Positions 39,039 to 51,610 of a DNA stretch of 64,000 bases are shown here, piece by piece. The stretch comes from Paramecium tetraurelia (Eukaryota; Ciliophora; Oligohymenophorea; Peniculida; Parameciidae). The translations under genes were made by a program, and so were the position numbers. How positions within the stretch are numbered: position 1 is the first letter of the stretch; each line of letters opens with the position of its first letter. The notes beneath the pieces are model-generated. The model did not search any database. It was given only the letters and a program-made list of their open reading frames with translations, and was not told where the DNA came from. The stretch covers positions 1-64,000 of the forward strand of contig NW_001799399.1 of the NCBI RefSeq assembly GCF_000165425.1. Reading direction: 5' to 3'.

Positions 39039-40667
39039 ATGAACAATCACATAGGAAGTGTTTTTTTTAAAGGGACTATGTTAGAATGGAATGGACCAGA
39101 TAAAAGTTACCCAAATCGCAATTGGAGTTTGACATTGTTTAAAAGGTCATCATGAAAAATAAAAAGAATGTAAAAAAAACTTACCTGATCATGATGCATC
39201 AGAATATCATGATGAGACAGAAGAAAGATGTATATCATCATCATAATTTAGGGGTCCTTATGTTGGATCGACTTTGAAAATTCCATTTTGGATTCTATCA
39301 ACGACCCATAATTTGGAGATGGCATCAGACTAACGAAATGTTTCGACGAAATAGAAATCTATGGAGAATTAGATAAAATGCTCCCTATTTTTAAGAAATA
39401 CACTATCCAATTAGAATTCACTTAATAATATCATTTTTTAAAGAAGATTAATTCTTGTGATAAAACTGAGGTAAACTATTTATCATCTAATTATTAGGTT
39501 TTTAGAATAAGGTCGAAAACAGATAGAAATGATTATTAATGCAAAATATTTTATAAAAAAGCACTCAACCTTACCATGGAAAAATAAATAGAGAAGGAAT
39601 TGTATATATTGAGAAGAATTAACGATGAATATATCCAAAAATACTTTGAAACCTTTGAAAATTAGGACTAAATAATAATCATAGAAGAATTAATAATAGG
39701 CGGAAATTTTGATTCTTATTTATAAAAATGGCCATTATTGTCAGAGGAAAAAGCATCCAAATTTTTTTTTAAATTATTTAAAAGTTTAGCTTATCTTCAT
39801 TCCAAAGGGATAATGCATAGAGACTTAAAACCAGAAAATATTGGGCTTAGATTGAATGGAAACCTTGAAAACCCTTGCATTTGTTTTTTCGGATTGGCTG
39901 ATGTCGTAAGTTTAGAGAATGATTCAGACGAAGAAGAAGAGACCCCCAAATATTTATTTTAAAGATGTGGAACACCAGGATTTGTTGCTCCAGAAATCTT
40001 GAAGAATTAGTAATATGATTGCAAGGTTGACATCTATAGTTTGGGAATTATGATGTATTATTCATTGACCGGGAAAAAGCCTTTCGATTCAGATGACTAT
40101 CAACAGTTGATCGAGCAAAACGAGGAAGGATAAGTAGACATATCGATTCTAAAGTTAAGTAAAGAAGGGCTGATGCTTATTGAAAGCATTCTCAAACCTG
40201 ATCCAGATGAAAGAATTACAGCTTAAGCAGCCTTAAATCATATTTGGTTTAAGACGGAGAAGCTTTCTAAATTAATGGAGTTTAAGGCGCATAACAACAT
40301 CAAGAAATTTTAATTTAAAAGTCCATAACATCGAAAAAGCATGCAAAATTCCCCTAAATTGTTACCTATTGTACTTAATAAGCAAAGCGTTGATTAAAGT
40401 TATGGCAGTCCTTTATAGCATTAATTTTCGAATGCTTATAGAAATTCTATTAATTCTCATAATCATTCAATCTTTCGTATTACTACATTGAATGGAAGTT
40501 TTAGTCCAAAAGACGTTCAATCTTTTTCTTAATCGTTAAATCCTAATAGTTTATTGGTAAGGCCAAGTGGAATTTCACCTTCATTTTTCGCCAAGACATC
40601 GAGACCGTCATAATCAATATCTGTTTTAATGCCGAATATATTCCCTAAGCAATTGGAATAAAAGTGA
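39039..40667 (+). CDS. PH-type kinase-fold protein with DFG changed to FFG and no glycine loop
   Basis: N-terminal half resembles the PH-like domain of Paramecium kinases (FGDGIRLTKCFDEIEIYGEL, KYTIQLEFTQQYHFLKKI). The kinase lobe follows, but the glycine loop reads SCDKTEVNYLSSNYQVF with no G-x-G. A lysine is present (CKIFYKKAL), and GIMHRDLKPENIGL is intact. The metal-binding DFG reads CFFGLADV, so its Asp is Phe. CGTPGFVAPEILK and the C-lobe are normal. This predicts severely reduced or absent catalysis. The tail is Ser/Asn/Pro-rich and ends PKQLEQK. The start is uncertain (39039 is the first ATG in the PH frame); at least two introns lie in the first 300 bases. Confidence 0.72.
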
Positions 40668-40793
40668 AATAATGAACAATATTATTGAATATATTTATAA
40701 GTTATTTTATTTATGAATTTTATTATAGAAACATAAACAAAATACAAAGGGAAAGATTAATTATTTAATCATTCTATTTTATTGGTTGATGAG

Positions 40794-42276
40794 TCACATT
40801 AAGATTTTCTAGTTTGAAAATACTTAGATTTAGGTCGAAAATTATTTACTAAATTATTATTGAATATTACTTTCTGGTAGTAAAGTATTTTACTTAAACC
40901 TACTGGAGAATTACCTATCACGATCAATTGAGGAAGGTGATTATGATAAGCTTACACCATATCCAGAATCATTAGAGAATTTACTGACACTTAGTTGTTT
41001 ATTTTAACTTCTGGGAGTTCTAATTATGGATGATTTTCTATTGTCTTTAATTTTGAAAGATAACATCTTTGGAATTTTATTGTAAAAAAATTGATGTTTC
41101 AAAGCTTCTTTGCAATTTAATCTTTTAGTGTAGTCTGTTTCTAGGCATTTGGTCATTAAATCCATAAGAACCTAAGAACATTAGACTTCTGTAAAGTCTA
41201 TTTTGCCATGATAGTTTTTCTGTATCATTCTGTTTTTATCTTGATCTTCAAAAGGGTGTTTTAAAGTAACCAAAACATAAATGACAATGCCTAAACTGTA
41301 AACATCAATATTTAGGACATATCTCTTATCTTATAATACTTCTGGAGCCACATACCCTATGCTTCCACATCTTGTGAATAGATATCTTCCATTCTTATTC
41401 CAAAAATCTGCTAAGCTAAAGTCTATTAAGCAAGGTTCTGTGAAGTCTGGTGATGTTCTATACATAATATTTTGTGGTTTGATATCTCTGTGGAAGATGT
41501 TATTGTCATGCAAATATGAAACACATTCAAATAGAGGTCTCATTATTTACTTAATCTGATTTTCGTCATATCGTTATTGTCTCTCTAATATAGTTTGCAA
41601 GCTTTCTCCCTTCAATTCTTCTTAAAGCAAAAATATTAATTCGTCATCCTCAAAAATTTCAACTAAATTTGAAATGTGGTGATGATTTATGGTTCTGAGA
41701 ATTTAAACTTCCTTCCTAAGACTCTGTTTCTATTCTTCAGAAATCAAATTCTATTTTTCGTATACTTTGGCTACATAAACAACGTGAGGATCTAATGAGG
41801 ATTCTAATTTTAGAAACTATTTGTATATCAAACATTTCATACAGTGGCATTGCTTCCATAATATAGGGTTTGTATTATTTTGTATCTATCAGAGATTTCT
41901 CTTTAAATACAGTATTTCCTTATGTACTCGTAGAGCTTCTGAGGTTTCTCATAGATTTCCAAGGATGTTCCAGATTTGATAAGTTTTAATCCTTCGATCT
42001 CATTATTCTTATCAAAGATTACTAACAATGTAGCATTTAATAGATTGACATATTTCTATATAAAAGATATTAGATTACTTTGCTTGAATAGATAAGGATA
42101 TGTTGCGACAATTGCAACAATTTATTTTTCAGTTTGCCATCTTTTTAAATCAAAAATTGACCACTGAAATCTATATGCTCAAGTCCCTCTATAGGTTTTA
42201 TATAAAATTTGGATTGATCATCCAAAATAGATGAATAATTTTATCTTAACCTTAGATGCTTAGTAATTTTAATCAT
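40794..42276 (-). CDS. PH-type Ser/Thr kinase with DFS in place of DFG
   Basis: Starts MIKITKHLRLRQNYSS. A PH-like domain (FSGQFLIQKDGKLKNKLLQL, TSLEIYEKPQKLYEYIRKYC) precedes a kinase domain. The glycine loop is weak (LYYGSNATVTFL). Lysine lies in VYVAKVYEK, the catalytic loop is NNIFHRDIKPQNIMY, DFG reads LIDFSLADF, then CGSIGYVAPEVL. Two introns of 23 and 26 nt are needed. Asp and Lys are kept, so activity is possible though the Gly is lost. The Ser/Gln-rich tail ends FSNQKILM. It faces the 39039 kinase tail to tail with 126 nt between stops and shares its layout, suggesting an old inverted duplication. Confidence 0.8.
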
Positions 42277-42443
42277 TTTGTTGTTGTATTAATCTTATAA
42301 TAATAATAATATTTGATCTCAGGTCTAAAAATTGATTTTTCAACCTTTTGGGTAATTCCTGATTTAGATCAGAATCAAAGGTATAAATATTTGGGATCAA
42401 AATCGATATTTAAGTTTAATAAATGCCTATCGTTTGAATATAT
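42277..42443. promoter_or_regulatory. Divergent promoter region between kinase and K+ channel
   Basis: A 167-nt AT-rich spacer between two ATGs on opposite strands. It must hold the start signals of both the DFS kinase and the second K+ channel gene. No specific element is recognised; the call follows from the gene layout. Confidence 0.4.
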
Positions 42444-45131
42444 ATGAATAATTATTAAGAAAAAATTGGTTTATTTAGCATCAATACTGTTAGTCCAAAA
42501 GAATGGTAATTAAATGCTGATCTGGACGTAGAACTACAAGCAAAACCAATTGAAACAGATAATCTTGATCTCCTTTTAAGTCCGCTTACCAAAGTTTCAA
42601 ATCAAGCCAAACTTTTCTTAGATTATGAGAAAAGACCTCATGCTAGCTAACTCTCAATTTTAGGAAATAACATGATGGCTTACTTTAATCTTAAGAAATT
42701 TTTGTAAAAATTAAGCAGAAATCGAGAGAATTTTAAAAGGTTAACCTCAAAGCATTTGGATGTTATTAATGATTAAGCCTCAGATTAGACTGTCCTTCTA
42801 AATAGTAACAAAAATAAACCGAAGTTAAAAATCTTTGATTTTCCCGTGTTACTTTCTTAATTATCAAAAAAGAACTCCATATTAACTACTTGGAAAAGAA
42901 GCATCCTTGAAGATCTAAATAAAATTCCTCTTATCCACCCTGAATCTAAGAAAAAGCTAATTTGGGATTATTTCATGACTGCCATTAGAATAGTTTTAAT
43001 GATCTTGCTGCCTTTAGAAATCGCCTTCCAACCAGGCATAATTTTTGAAAAAGCCCAAATTTTTACTTCTGTAACTATATTACTAACAATATTGGATATG
43101 ATAGTACGCTTGAATACTGTTTATTATGAGGATGGCAAGGCTATCAATGATAGATGGAAGATATTTGAATTAAAAATTCAAGATTGTATTATATTCGATG
43201 TAATTGCAATATTTTCCTTGACTGTTAATTTTGGAGTAGTTTTGAGAAGTATTCTACCATCCTATAGTTTGCAATTTAAATATGTCTATGAAGTAATTAA
43301 TAAAAGTTAGGAGTCTTCTTACTTGAGTAAGCCAATACAGGGATTAATGAAACTAATTTGGTTCATTTTAACATTGTTAACAATTCTACACATTTTTAGT
43401 TGCATTTGGTTTTTGATAAGTAAAAATACAAACGGTGATAATTGGGTGAAGAATAAGGAAATAGACCAAAGTGAATGGGCAACATAATATATTGAAGCCC
43501 TATATTTCTCAACAGTAACCATGCTTACAATTGGTTATGGAGATAGTGTTCCTCAGAATCAAATTGAAAAGCTCGTCTCAATATTATTCATTTTAATCGC
43601 TTGTTTATGGTACTCTTATGCTGTCAATACGATAGGCCAGATCATTAATGAATTGACTTACAATTCAGAAAAAAGAAGACAGAGAATTCGAGTTATTAAT
43701 GGTTACATGAATAAAAGAAAAGTGCCTTACTCCTTGTAATTCAAAATCAGGGAATATCTTAATTACAGATGGAAAGAGGAATAGGAAAGTGATATCACCT
43801 AAGAAGACAAACTAATAAATGAACTATCAAATGAGCTTAAATAGGAATTAGAATTATTGGGTCGTAAGAATTTCATTGAAAAAAGTTAACTTTTACAACA
43901 TTTTTCGAATGAATTCAAGAGATCTGTAAGTTCACACATTAAAAGAGTAATTATATAACCTCATAATACTTTTTCTATGAAGGAAGATCCTTGTTTATGC
44001 TATTTGGAATCAGGCTAGTTATAATTCTTAATGTCAGAAATCAAAGAAGGATAGTTCATCTAAGAATATGAATATGCTACTGATACTCAAACCTCAATTC
44101 CTTATAAGGCCATCGGTTATGTGTCATTATTAATCATTTAGAAGGACAATTTTAATAAAATATTAAAAGCTCATCAAGTAGATCATGAAAAGTTTTCTCA
44201 ATTAAAGATGTAATTGTGCAGTGAATAATATGGATATTTATATGACTGTAAATGGTGCAGTACTCATGGTCATTCTACAAACTATTGTCCTCTAGTTTCC
44301 TATAAATATGATAGAGAAGGTATTATTAAGAAGCATTGTTTTCCCAAGTAAAATGAAAGAGTTCCTATTATTCGGAATCGAGTTAGAAATTACTTCAAGT
44401 CTCTTTCTGAGATGGAATTGATTTAAGAGTATGTCGCATATTTTTAAAGTGAAAAACAACAAATAATATAAGATCAACTCAAAAAACAACTTTCTGATAG
44501 TTAAATCAATATGCAAATTCAAAGGAAATAATCTTTTTTCGATGATGAATTGTAAGAATTTGGAGTTAAACGAAAATCGATTCATGAAAATAATGGTAGA
44601 TCACCAATTCAAAAATTAGGAATCTCGAGTGTTGGGCAATCTAATTTCCAATTTTTAGGAGTGATTAAGCCCAAACAATCTGAATTGGAAAAATCTTTTA
44701 TTTTAAAGACTATCCAACCTAATATGATTGAGGAAGAGTAGATCTAGAATATTAATGCTCTGTATTTGAAATCCAAAAAAGATGGCTATACGAACTAAGA
44801 CTTAGAAATTCTCTATCTAAAGTATAACAGTCATCCAGCTTAAGATTTTGATCATGTAAAAAGTTTTGAACACTATTTCCCAGAATTTAACGTTGAATAA
44901 GTCCTGAAAAAGAAAAGAGAAGTGTATAAAAGTTATTTTAAGGAGCTAATAAGATACATGCTTTATCCTTTCTTATATGTTCTGAAATTTAATAAGATAG
45001 CACACAAACGAAAATTAACTGGAAACTTTTAGTAAGTTGGCAATATCATGAAATTCAAGAAGGCCCTCTTAAATAAAAAAAGAAGATAAACCTCAGTATT
45101 TCCTAATGGATAACCTTTGATTCATATTTGA
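42444..45131 (+). CDS. K+ channel with degenerate CNBD and CCHC zinc knuckle
   Basis: One frame of about 895 codons without a required intron. A 170-residue cytoplasmic N-terminus precedes six helices (MTAIRIVLMILLPLEIAF onward). The pore reads TVTMLTIGYGDSVPQNQ and S6 is SILFILIACLWYSYAVNTIG. The C-linker is clear (QRIRVINGYMNKRKVP), but the cyclic-nucleotide fold is degenerate (PCLCYLESGQLQFLMSEI). At 44247-44288 is CKWCSTHGHSTNYC, an exact C-x2-C-x4-H-x4-C zinc knuckle, followed by CP-type residues. The last 270 residues are charged and end KKRRQTSVFPNGQPLIHI. It is a paralogue of 16786-19723, sharing pore, linker and knuckle. Confidence 0.92.
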
Positions 45132-45295
45132 ACAACAATTTGCATATAATTATTTAATATCTAAGTATTTTCACTTAAATATATATTAATTTGTGGCTTA
45201 GCCTATTGTCTCTTAAAATTGCTATTGAATCGAATAACAAGAATATTCGGAAAACGTGGGTTCATATAGACTATTTATATCAAGCAAATGATGCA

Positions 45296-45455
45296 ATGCC
45301 TTTCTTTAGGAATTCATGTGACAATTTTCAATAAGAATTAATATTTAAATGTTATATTCCAGTAAGTTGTTCGGAATAAGTTAGCAATTTTTTTAATTGA
45401 TTTCAAGAATGTGATTAGTTTAGATTAGTGGAGTGAATTCTAAAATGCAGAATGA
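45296..45455 (+). CDS. Short uncertain frame, possible small gene or relic
   Basis: The frame MPFFRNSCDNFQQELIF continues, through a possible 19-nt intron, to FLIDFKNVISLDQWSEF and stops at TGA 45453. Upstream of the ATG the same frame stays open and protein-like (SNNKNIRKTWVHIDYLYQ) back to about 45200 without an ATG. The composition looks coding, but the length and missing start make it doubtful. It may be a relic or the visible part of a small gene. The rest of 45132-45562 shows nothing. Confidence 0.25.
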
Positions 45456-45562
45456 AGAAGTTATGGTAATAGTATAATATAAAGTTTATAAAATTAAGAT
45501 CTTGCAGAGTTTATTAGTTTGTGATAGTTTATTATTAAAAAATTAATTAAATATTCGTAATT

Positions 45563-46737
45563 ATGTTAAGCTGCTCAGCACCTATTCTACCTGAAACTTG
45601 GACTAACTCTAATTAATTAATGCTAAGTTTAATTGCACCTCCAGAAAACTTAAGTCCAGAATATTTCAGTTCACTATTAAACCAGTAAGAATTTATTGAA
45701 TATTAGGTATGGACCCGTGCAATAAGTGAAGATTTTAAATAAATCGTTAATGGACTTTAAGGTGTTTGTAGAAATGGGTAATTCAGAGGCAGCAAAATTA
45801 GCTAAATAATTTCTTGATTAACTTTCTTCAAACTTTATTAAATGTTCATATTATCATGAGGAGAAGCAATTTGAATCAGGATCTTAGAATAATTGCTCTT
45901 TTGAGATTATTGGTGATTCAACTGTTAGCTCGTAGAAATGCTAACATCAAACTTCGTTAAATGAAAGTACATTTTACTTGATCTATTAAGTTTTATATGA
46001 AGATGACTATAGGCCTTCAAGCGTCAAGACCTTACCCTTAAATCATAAGACAGTCAAATCTTCATAACTAATTTAGCCAACCTAGACTTTGTGTGTAAGT
46101 GGAATTAAGGGGAAAGAAATAGATGCCAAAAAATTGTATAATATTTTTAGTAACTTCGGAAATATTGATAAAATCTTACTTATTAAGTAAATATAATTTA
46201 TTATTGTAAAACTAGAATTAAAAATTTCGCATTTGTTAAGTATCTCAAAAATGATAATGCAATATTCGTTTTCTAGAATTGTTAATAATTAGAATTCTTT
46301 GATAGCACCATTTCAATTTCTTATGCTTCAGACGACTCAATAGATAAGCTGATTGGTCTTGACACTCTCTATCAAGAATAGGACTATTATATTGGTTCTG
46401 AGGATACAGACAGGTAAGAATTAAATTGAAAGATAGATTCAATTGTAACAATAAAATGATTCTTTTGCCACCGAGTTAGGTATTGCACATCTCAAATCTT
46501 AAAAAGGTTTCTTCCAATGCTGAAACTATGTGGGATGTATTTTCTGAATTTGGTGTTGTTCAAGTAAGATTCCATCTAATTTGTTAGGCTGTAAAGGTAT
46601 TAAATACACAATTCAAGTTTATGTGTTTAATAAAAATGGAAACTCTTAGGTAAGCCTTAGAAGTTATGGCTCTAATGCATAATGAAGAGATTGACAATAG
46701 AAATGTGCAAATCTCATTCACAAAAGCCAAAATTTGA
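45563..46737 (+). CDS. PTB/hnRNP-L-like RNA-binding protein with RRM domains
   Basis: About 350 residues with four introns. An RRM-like start holds LMDFKVFVEMGNSEAAKLA in the RNP1 region. A second RRM reads TLCVSGIKGKEIDAKKLYNI, FGNIDKILLIK and FAFVKYLKNDNAI. A third begins NKMILLPPSQVLHISNLKKV, then MWDVFSEFGVV, FKFMCLIKMETLRQALEVM and ends VQISFTKAKI. The LPPS-x-LHISNL lead-in is typical of PTBP and hnRNP L, which bind pyrimidine or CA-rich RNA and regulate splicing, stability and translation. RNP motifs are degenerate as in that family. Introns of 23-29 nt restore each RRM. Confidence 0.82.
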
Positions 46738-46995
46738 TCATATTGAAGAAATAATTATATATATAATATATAATAAATTATAAACATTATAATTCTATAA
46801 AATTTTATAAATAAGATTGAGATTTATCATTATAATATAAAATAATTATAAAGTATTATGTAATATGAATTTGTTTTGTTAATTATTATAATGCAAGATG
46901 ATTTGTAAGGTAATTAATCAATACGTGCTGACGTATGATTTTGCTATATAAATGTGGGAATCTAAATCTTTTACTTTAAATAATTCTAAGTTTTA

Positions 46996-47477
46996 ATGAA
47001 TAACTTCCAACTCTTCGACAGCAGCCTCATTCTTTAACAACAACTTCTCCTCTAACAAATGTTTATTTACAATCAAATGCTTGTTTAAAAGTAATATTTT
47101 ACCTCCTAACCTTCACTATAGAACCAAAATGCTATCCAAACCTTAACAGTAGCCAATAATATCAAAAGCAACTGAAGAAAATGAGTCCTCCTCTCCATCC
47201 ATTTCAAAATTGGAGGAAACACATCCAGTTAAGCCATTAACATTGAAATAATCCAAAAAAAATGAAAAATTGACTCAAGAAAAGAAGCCTAAGAGATAAG
47301 AGGACAAGAATATTGAGAATAAGGAAACTTCTTAAAAGAAAAAAATATTTTTATCGATGCTTGATATTAAAGAAGCCCAATATAAGAAGTACATTTAATT
47401 ATTTATCAATTAGATTCAAAGTTATTGAGATGGATCAAGAAAAAAAGGCCATTATTTCTACTCAAATCGAACAATGA
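46996..47477 (+). CDS. Small Gln- and Lys-rich protein, unknown
   Basis: Starts MNNFQLFDSSLILQQQ. A 31-nt intron after MLVQ leads to a low-complexity middle (SSSPSISKLEETHPVK, EKKPKRQEDKNIENK). A 25-nt intron then joins FLSMLDIKEAQYKK to FKVIEMDQEKKAIISTQ. About 140 residues. The charged, Lys-rich centre suggests disorder. No domain recognised. Both introns lie in the expected size range and each replaces a less protein-like frame. Confidence 0.5.
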
Positions 47478-47996
47478 TTATACTTTTTAAATTTTTGTGT
47501 ATGTTAACAAATATATATTGTCACAAATTAATTATAAATTCTTGAAATCCTCATCAATTAAAACATTCTATTTTATAGAATTTCAATAGAAAAACGATTA
47601 CAACTTCAACCATTTTCTAACTATAAATTATAATATATATTCAATTTTAATAGGATACTTCCTTAGCTTAAATTAATTATAAAATAGATATTCATAGAAG
47701 GGAATTTAAATATATCTACACAGATCAAAAACATATCAATCCAAGTTTTCAGATGATATTCAAATGAACACCAGTAGCAAATTATATAAATTTATGATTT
47801 TCCTAAGGATTTAGACTTCCTAAATAGATAAAAAACTCAAATTTATTATATAATTGAATAGAATATTATCATAAATATATCTATTTATATTTTATTACCA
47901 TTTTTGATTGATTTTAACAGATGAATTCAAATTTAAATGACTGACAATTTAGATCTATGAATTTCAAATTGATAAATATAATAAATATTTTTATAA
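47478..47996. other. Intergenic spacer, no gene seen
   Basis: AT-rich spacer of about 520 bases before the DHHC gene. Frames are short and of biased composition. Confidence 0.45.
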
Positions 47997-48780
47997 ATGT
48001 TTATTATTACTTAAATTTTTGATGAGCCTGAAAATGATAAAGAAAACAGATAAGCCAGATCGATTGTATCCTTCCTTTTAAGATTCTCTTACTATGCTTT
48101 TCAATTAAGTGTCATTTATGAATCTGCTTATATTGTATACTTTGAGATGAGATCAACCTTATTTTCAATTTACTTCCTTTTCTTGTACTTTTTTCTGTTA
48201 AAGTCGTTTTACTTATCCATCAGACGGAAAAGCTATACTTATGTAAATATGATTGAAGAGCAAAATTTATGTAAAAGATGCAAAATACATAGAGGTTTTA
48301 TTTAATTTAGTATGATTAGAAATAACAACTCATCATTGTAAAATCTGCTAGACTTGCATATTAGAAATGGATCATCACTGTTTCTTCATTGGTAATTGTG
48401 TAGGGAAAAATAACTATAAATATTTTATAAGTTTTATTTGTTATACAAATATCCTGACATTAAGTGTATTATTATATTTAGGCAAACAATTTTATTTTTT
48501 CGTTACTTTGAGATTTGGATTATTAACAGTAAATTGGTTTAGATTGATATTTGTTTACATTTTCACAACATTACTTTTTTTATCGGCTCTTTCAATGTTG
48601 TTTGCTTAAGCATATGTCTTAGCAAACAATAGTTCGATGGTTCATATGCGAAAATATCCTGAATTGAAGAAATATACTTATTGTTAATTTATACTTAGTG
48701 TGTTTAAGAAATCTTTATATACAGACATTTATAACTCTTGGAAATAAAGAAGTGATTAATATTATTTGTTAATACCATGA
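47997..48780 (+). CDS. DHHC palmitoyltransferase
   Basis: About 250 residues, short for the family. Two N-terminal membrane helices ([17 protein letters not shown] and a weaker one before it) precede the Cys-rich domain: [10 protein letters not shown], then after a 25-nt intron [33 protein letters not shown]. The DHHC motif is intact. Two further helices follow ([38 protein letters not shown]). The enzyme S-palmitoylates membrane proteins. The start at 47997 gives [15 protein letters not shown]; it is the first ATG in an open frame but is not otherwise supported. It converges with the pseudouridine synthase gene (22 nt between stops). Confidence 0.9.
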
Positions 48781-48802
48781 AATAATTCTAATATATAATG
48801 CA

Positions 48803-50047
48803 TCATTAATTTTCAACTTCTTCTTCGTTTTTATTGTTTTATAAACATCTCTCTTAATATTCCTTAACCTTTTGGATTTTGATATCATATTTCTCTTTTC
48901 TTTTCCCTTTTAAATTTTATATTGCTCCTTCGACTGTGACTCCTGATTTTTAAATTACAAGAGATTTCTTATCTTCCGCTTTAACTTTTGCTTCTGGGAC
49001 TGCAACTGGGACTTTGAGCAAAGAAGCACCCATTGAGTAAAAATGCAAATATTCAATATATCTTTTTGAAAGGGTTTCTCTTAAATTTTCATAAACCCCT
49101 TGAGTAAATTCTGTATGACTTTCTGGATTTGGGTTCCATAATTGTTATTTGAATTCGCAATTATGTAACACTAATGGATAATCAGGAGCCATTTGATAAT
49201 TTGGTTTGCCATCAAATTTAGTAAATAAATCAGTTATTACAGATGACTTTTCGATGCCTTTTCCAATTAAAAAAAGGACAGCCATCATGTATCTTATTTA
49301 ATGCCATAGGAAAGCATTGCCTTCTATGGTTACACAATACAAACGCAATCTGTCATCGTCTTTAAATAATGTACTACATCTAGGAGCATTCTCTGGGAAT
49401 ACCTCTTCGATTGTAATATTCATGATTGTTCTTACAAAATTTTAGTTTGCAATAACATCTAATTTACAAAAGTTTCTAAAGTCATGTTCCCCTATAAATA
49501 GTAACATGGCCTCTGTCATCAATTCAATGTTGTAATCCATTTTATAGAAGTAGTACTTGTAAACTCTTTTAATGCAATCATAACGTGCATTGAATTTTTC
49601 ATCTACAATACATTCATCCAATATTTAAATATCTTCTGGCAAAACTCTGTTCAGAATTTATGCATAAAGTTTATCAGATTTTCCTATTTTCCTTACATTT
49701 AAGGCAACCACATTTCCTATAGCACTGACACCCTTATCTGTCCTACCAGCTCTAGTGTAATTGCAATCATCTCGATTGTCAATCATCCTAACTCTTTATA
49801 ATGCTTTAAATAGATGATTTTCTATGGTATTTTGTTAATTAATTTATTATTCCAAGCCATGATAGTTTATTCCTACATATGCTAATTTGAAAGCCACTCT
49901 TGTAAATTTCTGATCAAGACTTTTTATTTTTTTATCCTTCAACTTTCTTTTACTAAGTTATTTCTCCTTATATTCAGCTTCTAATTTCTCTAAAAATTTC
50001 TATTCGCCGACTTCTATCAATCTTTTCTTCAATCTATGCAAAAACAT
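48803..50047 (-). CDS. tRNA pseudouridine synthase, TruA/PUS3 family
   Basis: Single exon, 414 residues. It begins [14 protein letters not shown], then [18 protein letters not shown]. The catalytic motif is [16 protein letters not shown], with the nucleophilic Asp in GRTDKGVSA. Further family blocks are [41 protein letters not shown] and [20 protein letters not shown]. TruA/PUS3 enzymes isomerise U38/U39 in the tRNA anticodon arm. The arrangement is nearer PUS3 (Deg1) than PUS1, by eye. The C-terminus is Lys-rich. In-frame TAA and TAG are common here, and the catalytic block stays intact only if they are read as Gln. Confidence 0.92.
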
Positions 50048-50215
50048 TGGATAAGAAAGAATTTATTTATTTTTTTAAATTAATTCAAATAAATATAATA
50101 TAATATAAATGACAAAATTTTTCGAATATTAATCAAATCCGAACATTGCTTAATTCATAGTCAGGCTCGCTAAAATAAATCAAACTTTAATCCTAACTAT
50201 GAATATTGTCTTATC

Positions 50216-51610
50216 TCAAATGCATAATTTAATCTTTAATTTTCTTACACTTTTCTTACCATTTTCCTAAAATATATATCTTACATTTTTACTTTCGTAT
50301 TCTTATAGTTTATGATCTTTGTTAATTTCTTCAGGGCTAATATATTCAATTTCCTAGCATAATATAATTTCACATTTCACAACTTAGAAATATTATTACG
50401 AATTTTCTGCCATATAATCTAAATTCGAACTACCTTAAAATATGGCACTTTCTTAAACTGATTACTAAAATTCTTAAGTGACATTGATTGTTAATTTAGT
50501 TAATTTAATTTATACTGTTTTGAGAAATTTAATTTTGATGGCCTCATGTTAATTCAACTTAATTTCTTCTTTAATCATTTTCTTATTTTTCTTACTTTGA
50601 TCTCCATGAATTTGAAATTAGGATTACTTCAATTTTTGATTGCCCAGTGCAGCTAAATGTTTTAATGCCTTTCTTCTCATTCTTTCAGAATAGATAGTCA
50701 TGAAAAAGTCTTTCGATAATTCATCCTCATCAAGTAAAATTGGCCAATTTTTAAATTACTTATAAAGAGTTTTTTACCCAGCTTACGAACAAAATTGTAA
50801 TAAGTGTTTAGAATCATTAGCAGTTTTTGTAGTCTCTAAAAGCTCTCGAGTTCTCAAATCTGAAAGCACTAAAGTAATTTATCAATATATACCAAAACTA
50901 CCATCATTATTTAAAAAAGACAGTCCAATTCCTTAACCATTTTTTTCAAACAATTCATCAATAAACGCACCCAAATTTTAATTTTACTCCAAAATTTTTG
51001 TTTGTATCTTAAAGTTAATCTTAAGCAAGTAGTTCTTCTTCTCCTGAACCTTTTCAGATTTAATGAGGATTTGAATTATTGATCCAATGCTGAGTAGTTC
51101 TCTTTTATCTTAGATGGTTTCCAAATTATCTTCGAATTCTTTTATGTTGGATGTTTATTAAAATGCTTATTAATCATTAATAAATTTCATCATATTCGAG
51201 ACTGTATCAATAAAACTAGTTTCAGCTTTACTTTTTAATTGCTGCATTTGTAACTTCGATATGATAGATTTATTATATTAAATTGTTAAAATAATAATTT
51301 TCGCATGATTACCTGACAATTTATAATGATTTGCTGTGCTGCTGTTTTGGTGTAAAAAAATCATCTGTTATTTTTGCGTATTTTAATTAATTATACAAAA
51401 TCCTTATTTCCTAACTGCCAAAATTAAATTTTTTTCTTCTCTATTTTTCTAAATCACATATTATGTACATTATATTTCCACCTCTAAATGGTTAGGATTA
51501 ATAAACCTCTATTATAAATTATCTTACTATTGGATTTAAGAGGTTTCAATTCGATCTCATTCATAAAATTTCATAGATTTCAATTCAAAAAGAACCTCTA
51601 CAGCTTCCAT
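50216..51610 (-). CDS. Hypothetical helical protein, start uncertain
   Basis: The main frame covers KSKAETSFIDTVSNMMKF, EDNLETIQDKRELLSIGS, GQGIGLSFLNNDGSFG and, after a 24-nt intron, LSDLRTRELLETTKTAND, FKNWPILLDEDELSKDFF and MRRKALKHLAALG. It looks like a folded helical protein, then a charged tail. Upstream of MQQLKSKAE the frame stays open through NPNHLEVEIQCTQYVIQK and REEKNLILAVRKQGF, so the N-terminus reaches further. The ATG at 51610 (MEAVEVLFELKSMKF) is a candidate start but is separated by a TGA that needs an unplaced intron. No family recognised. Confidence 0.55.
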
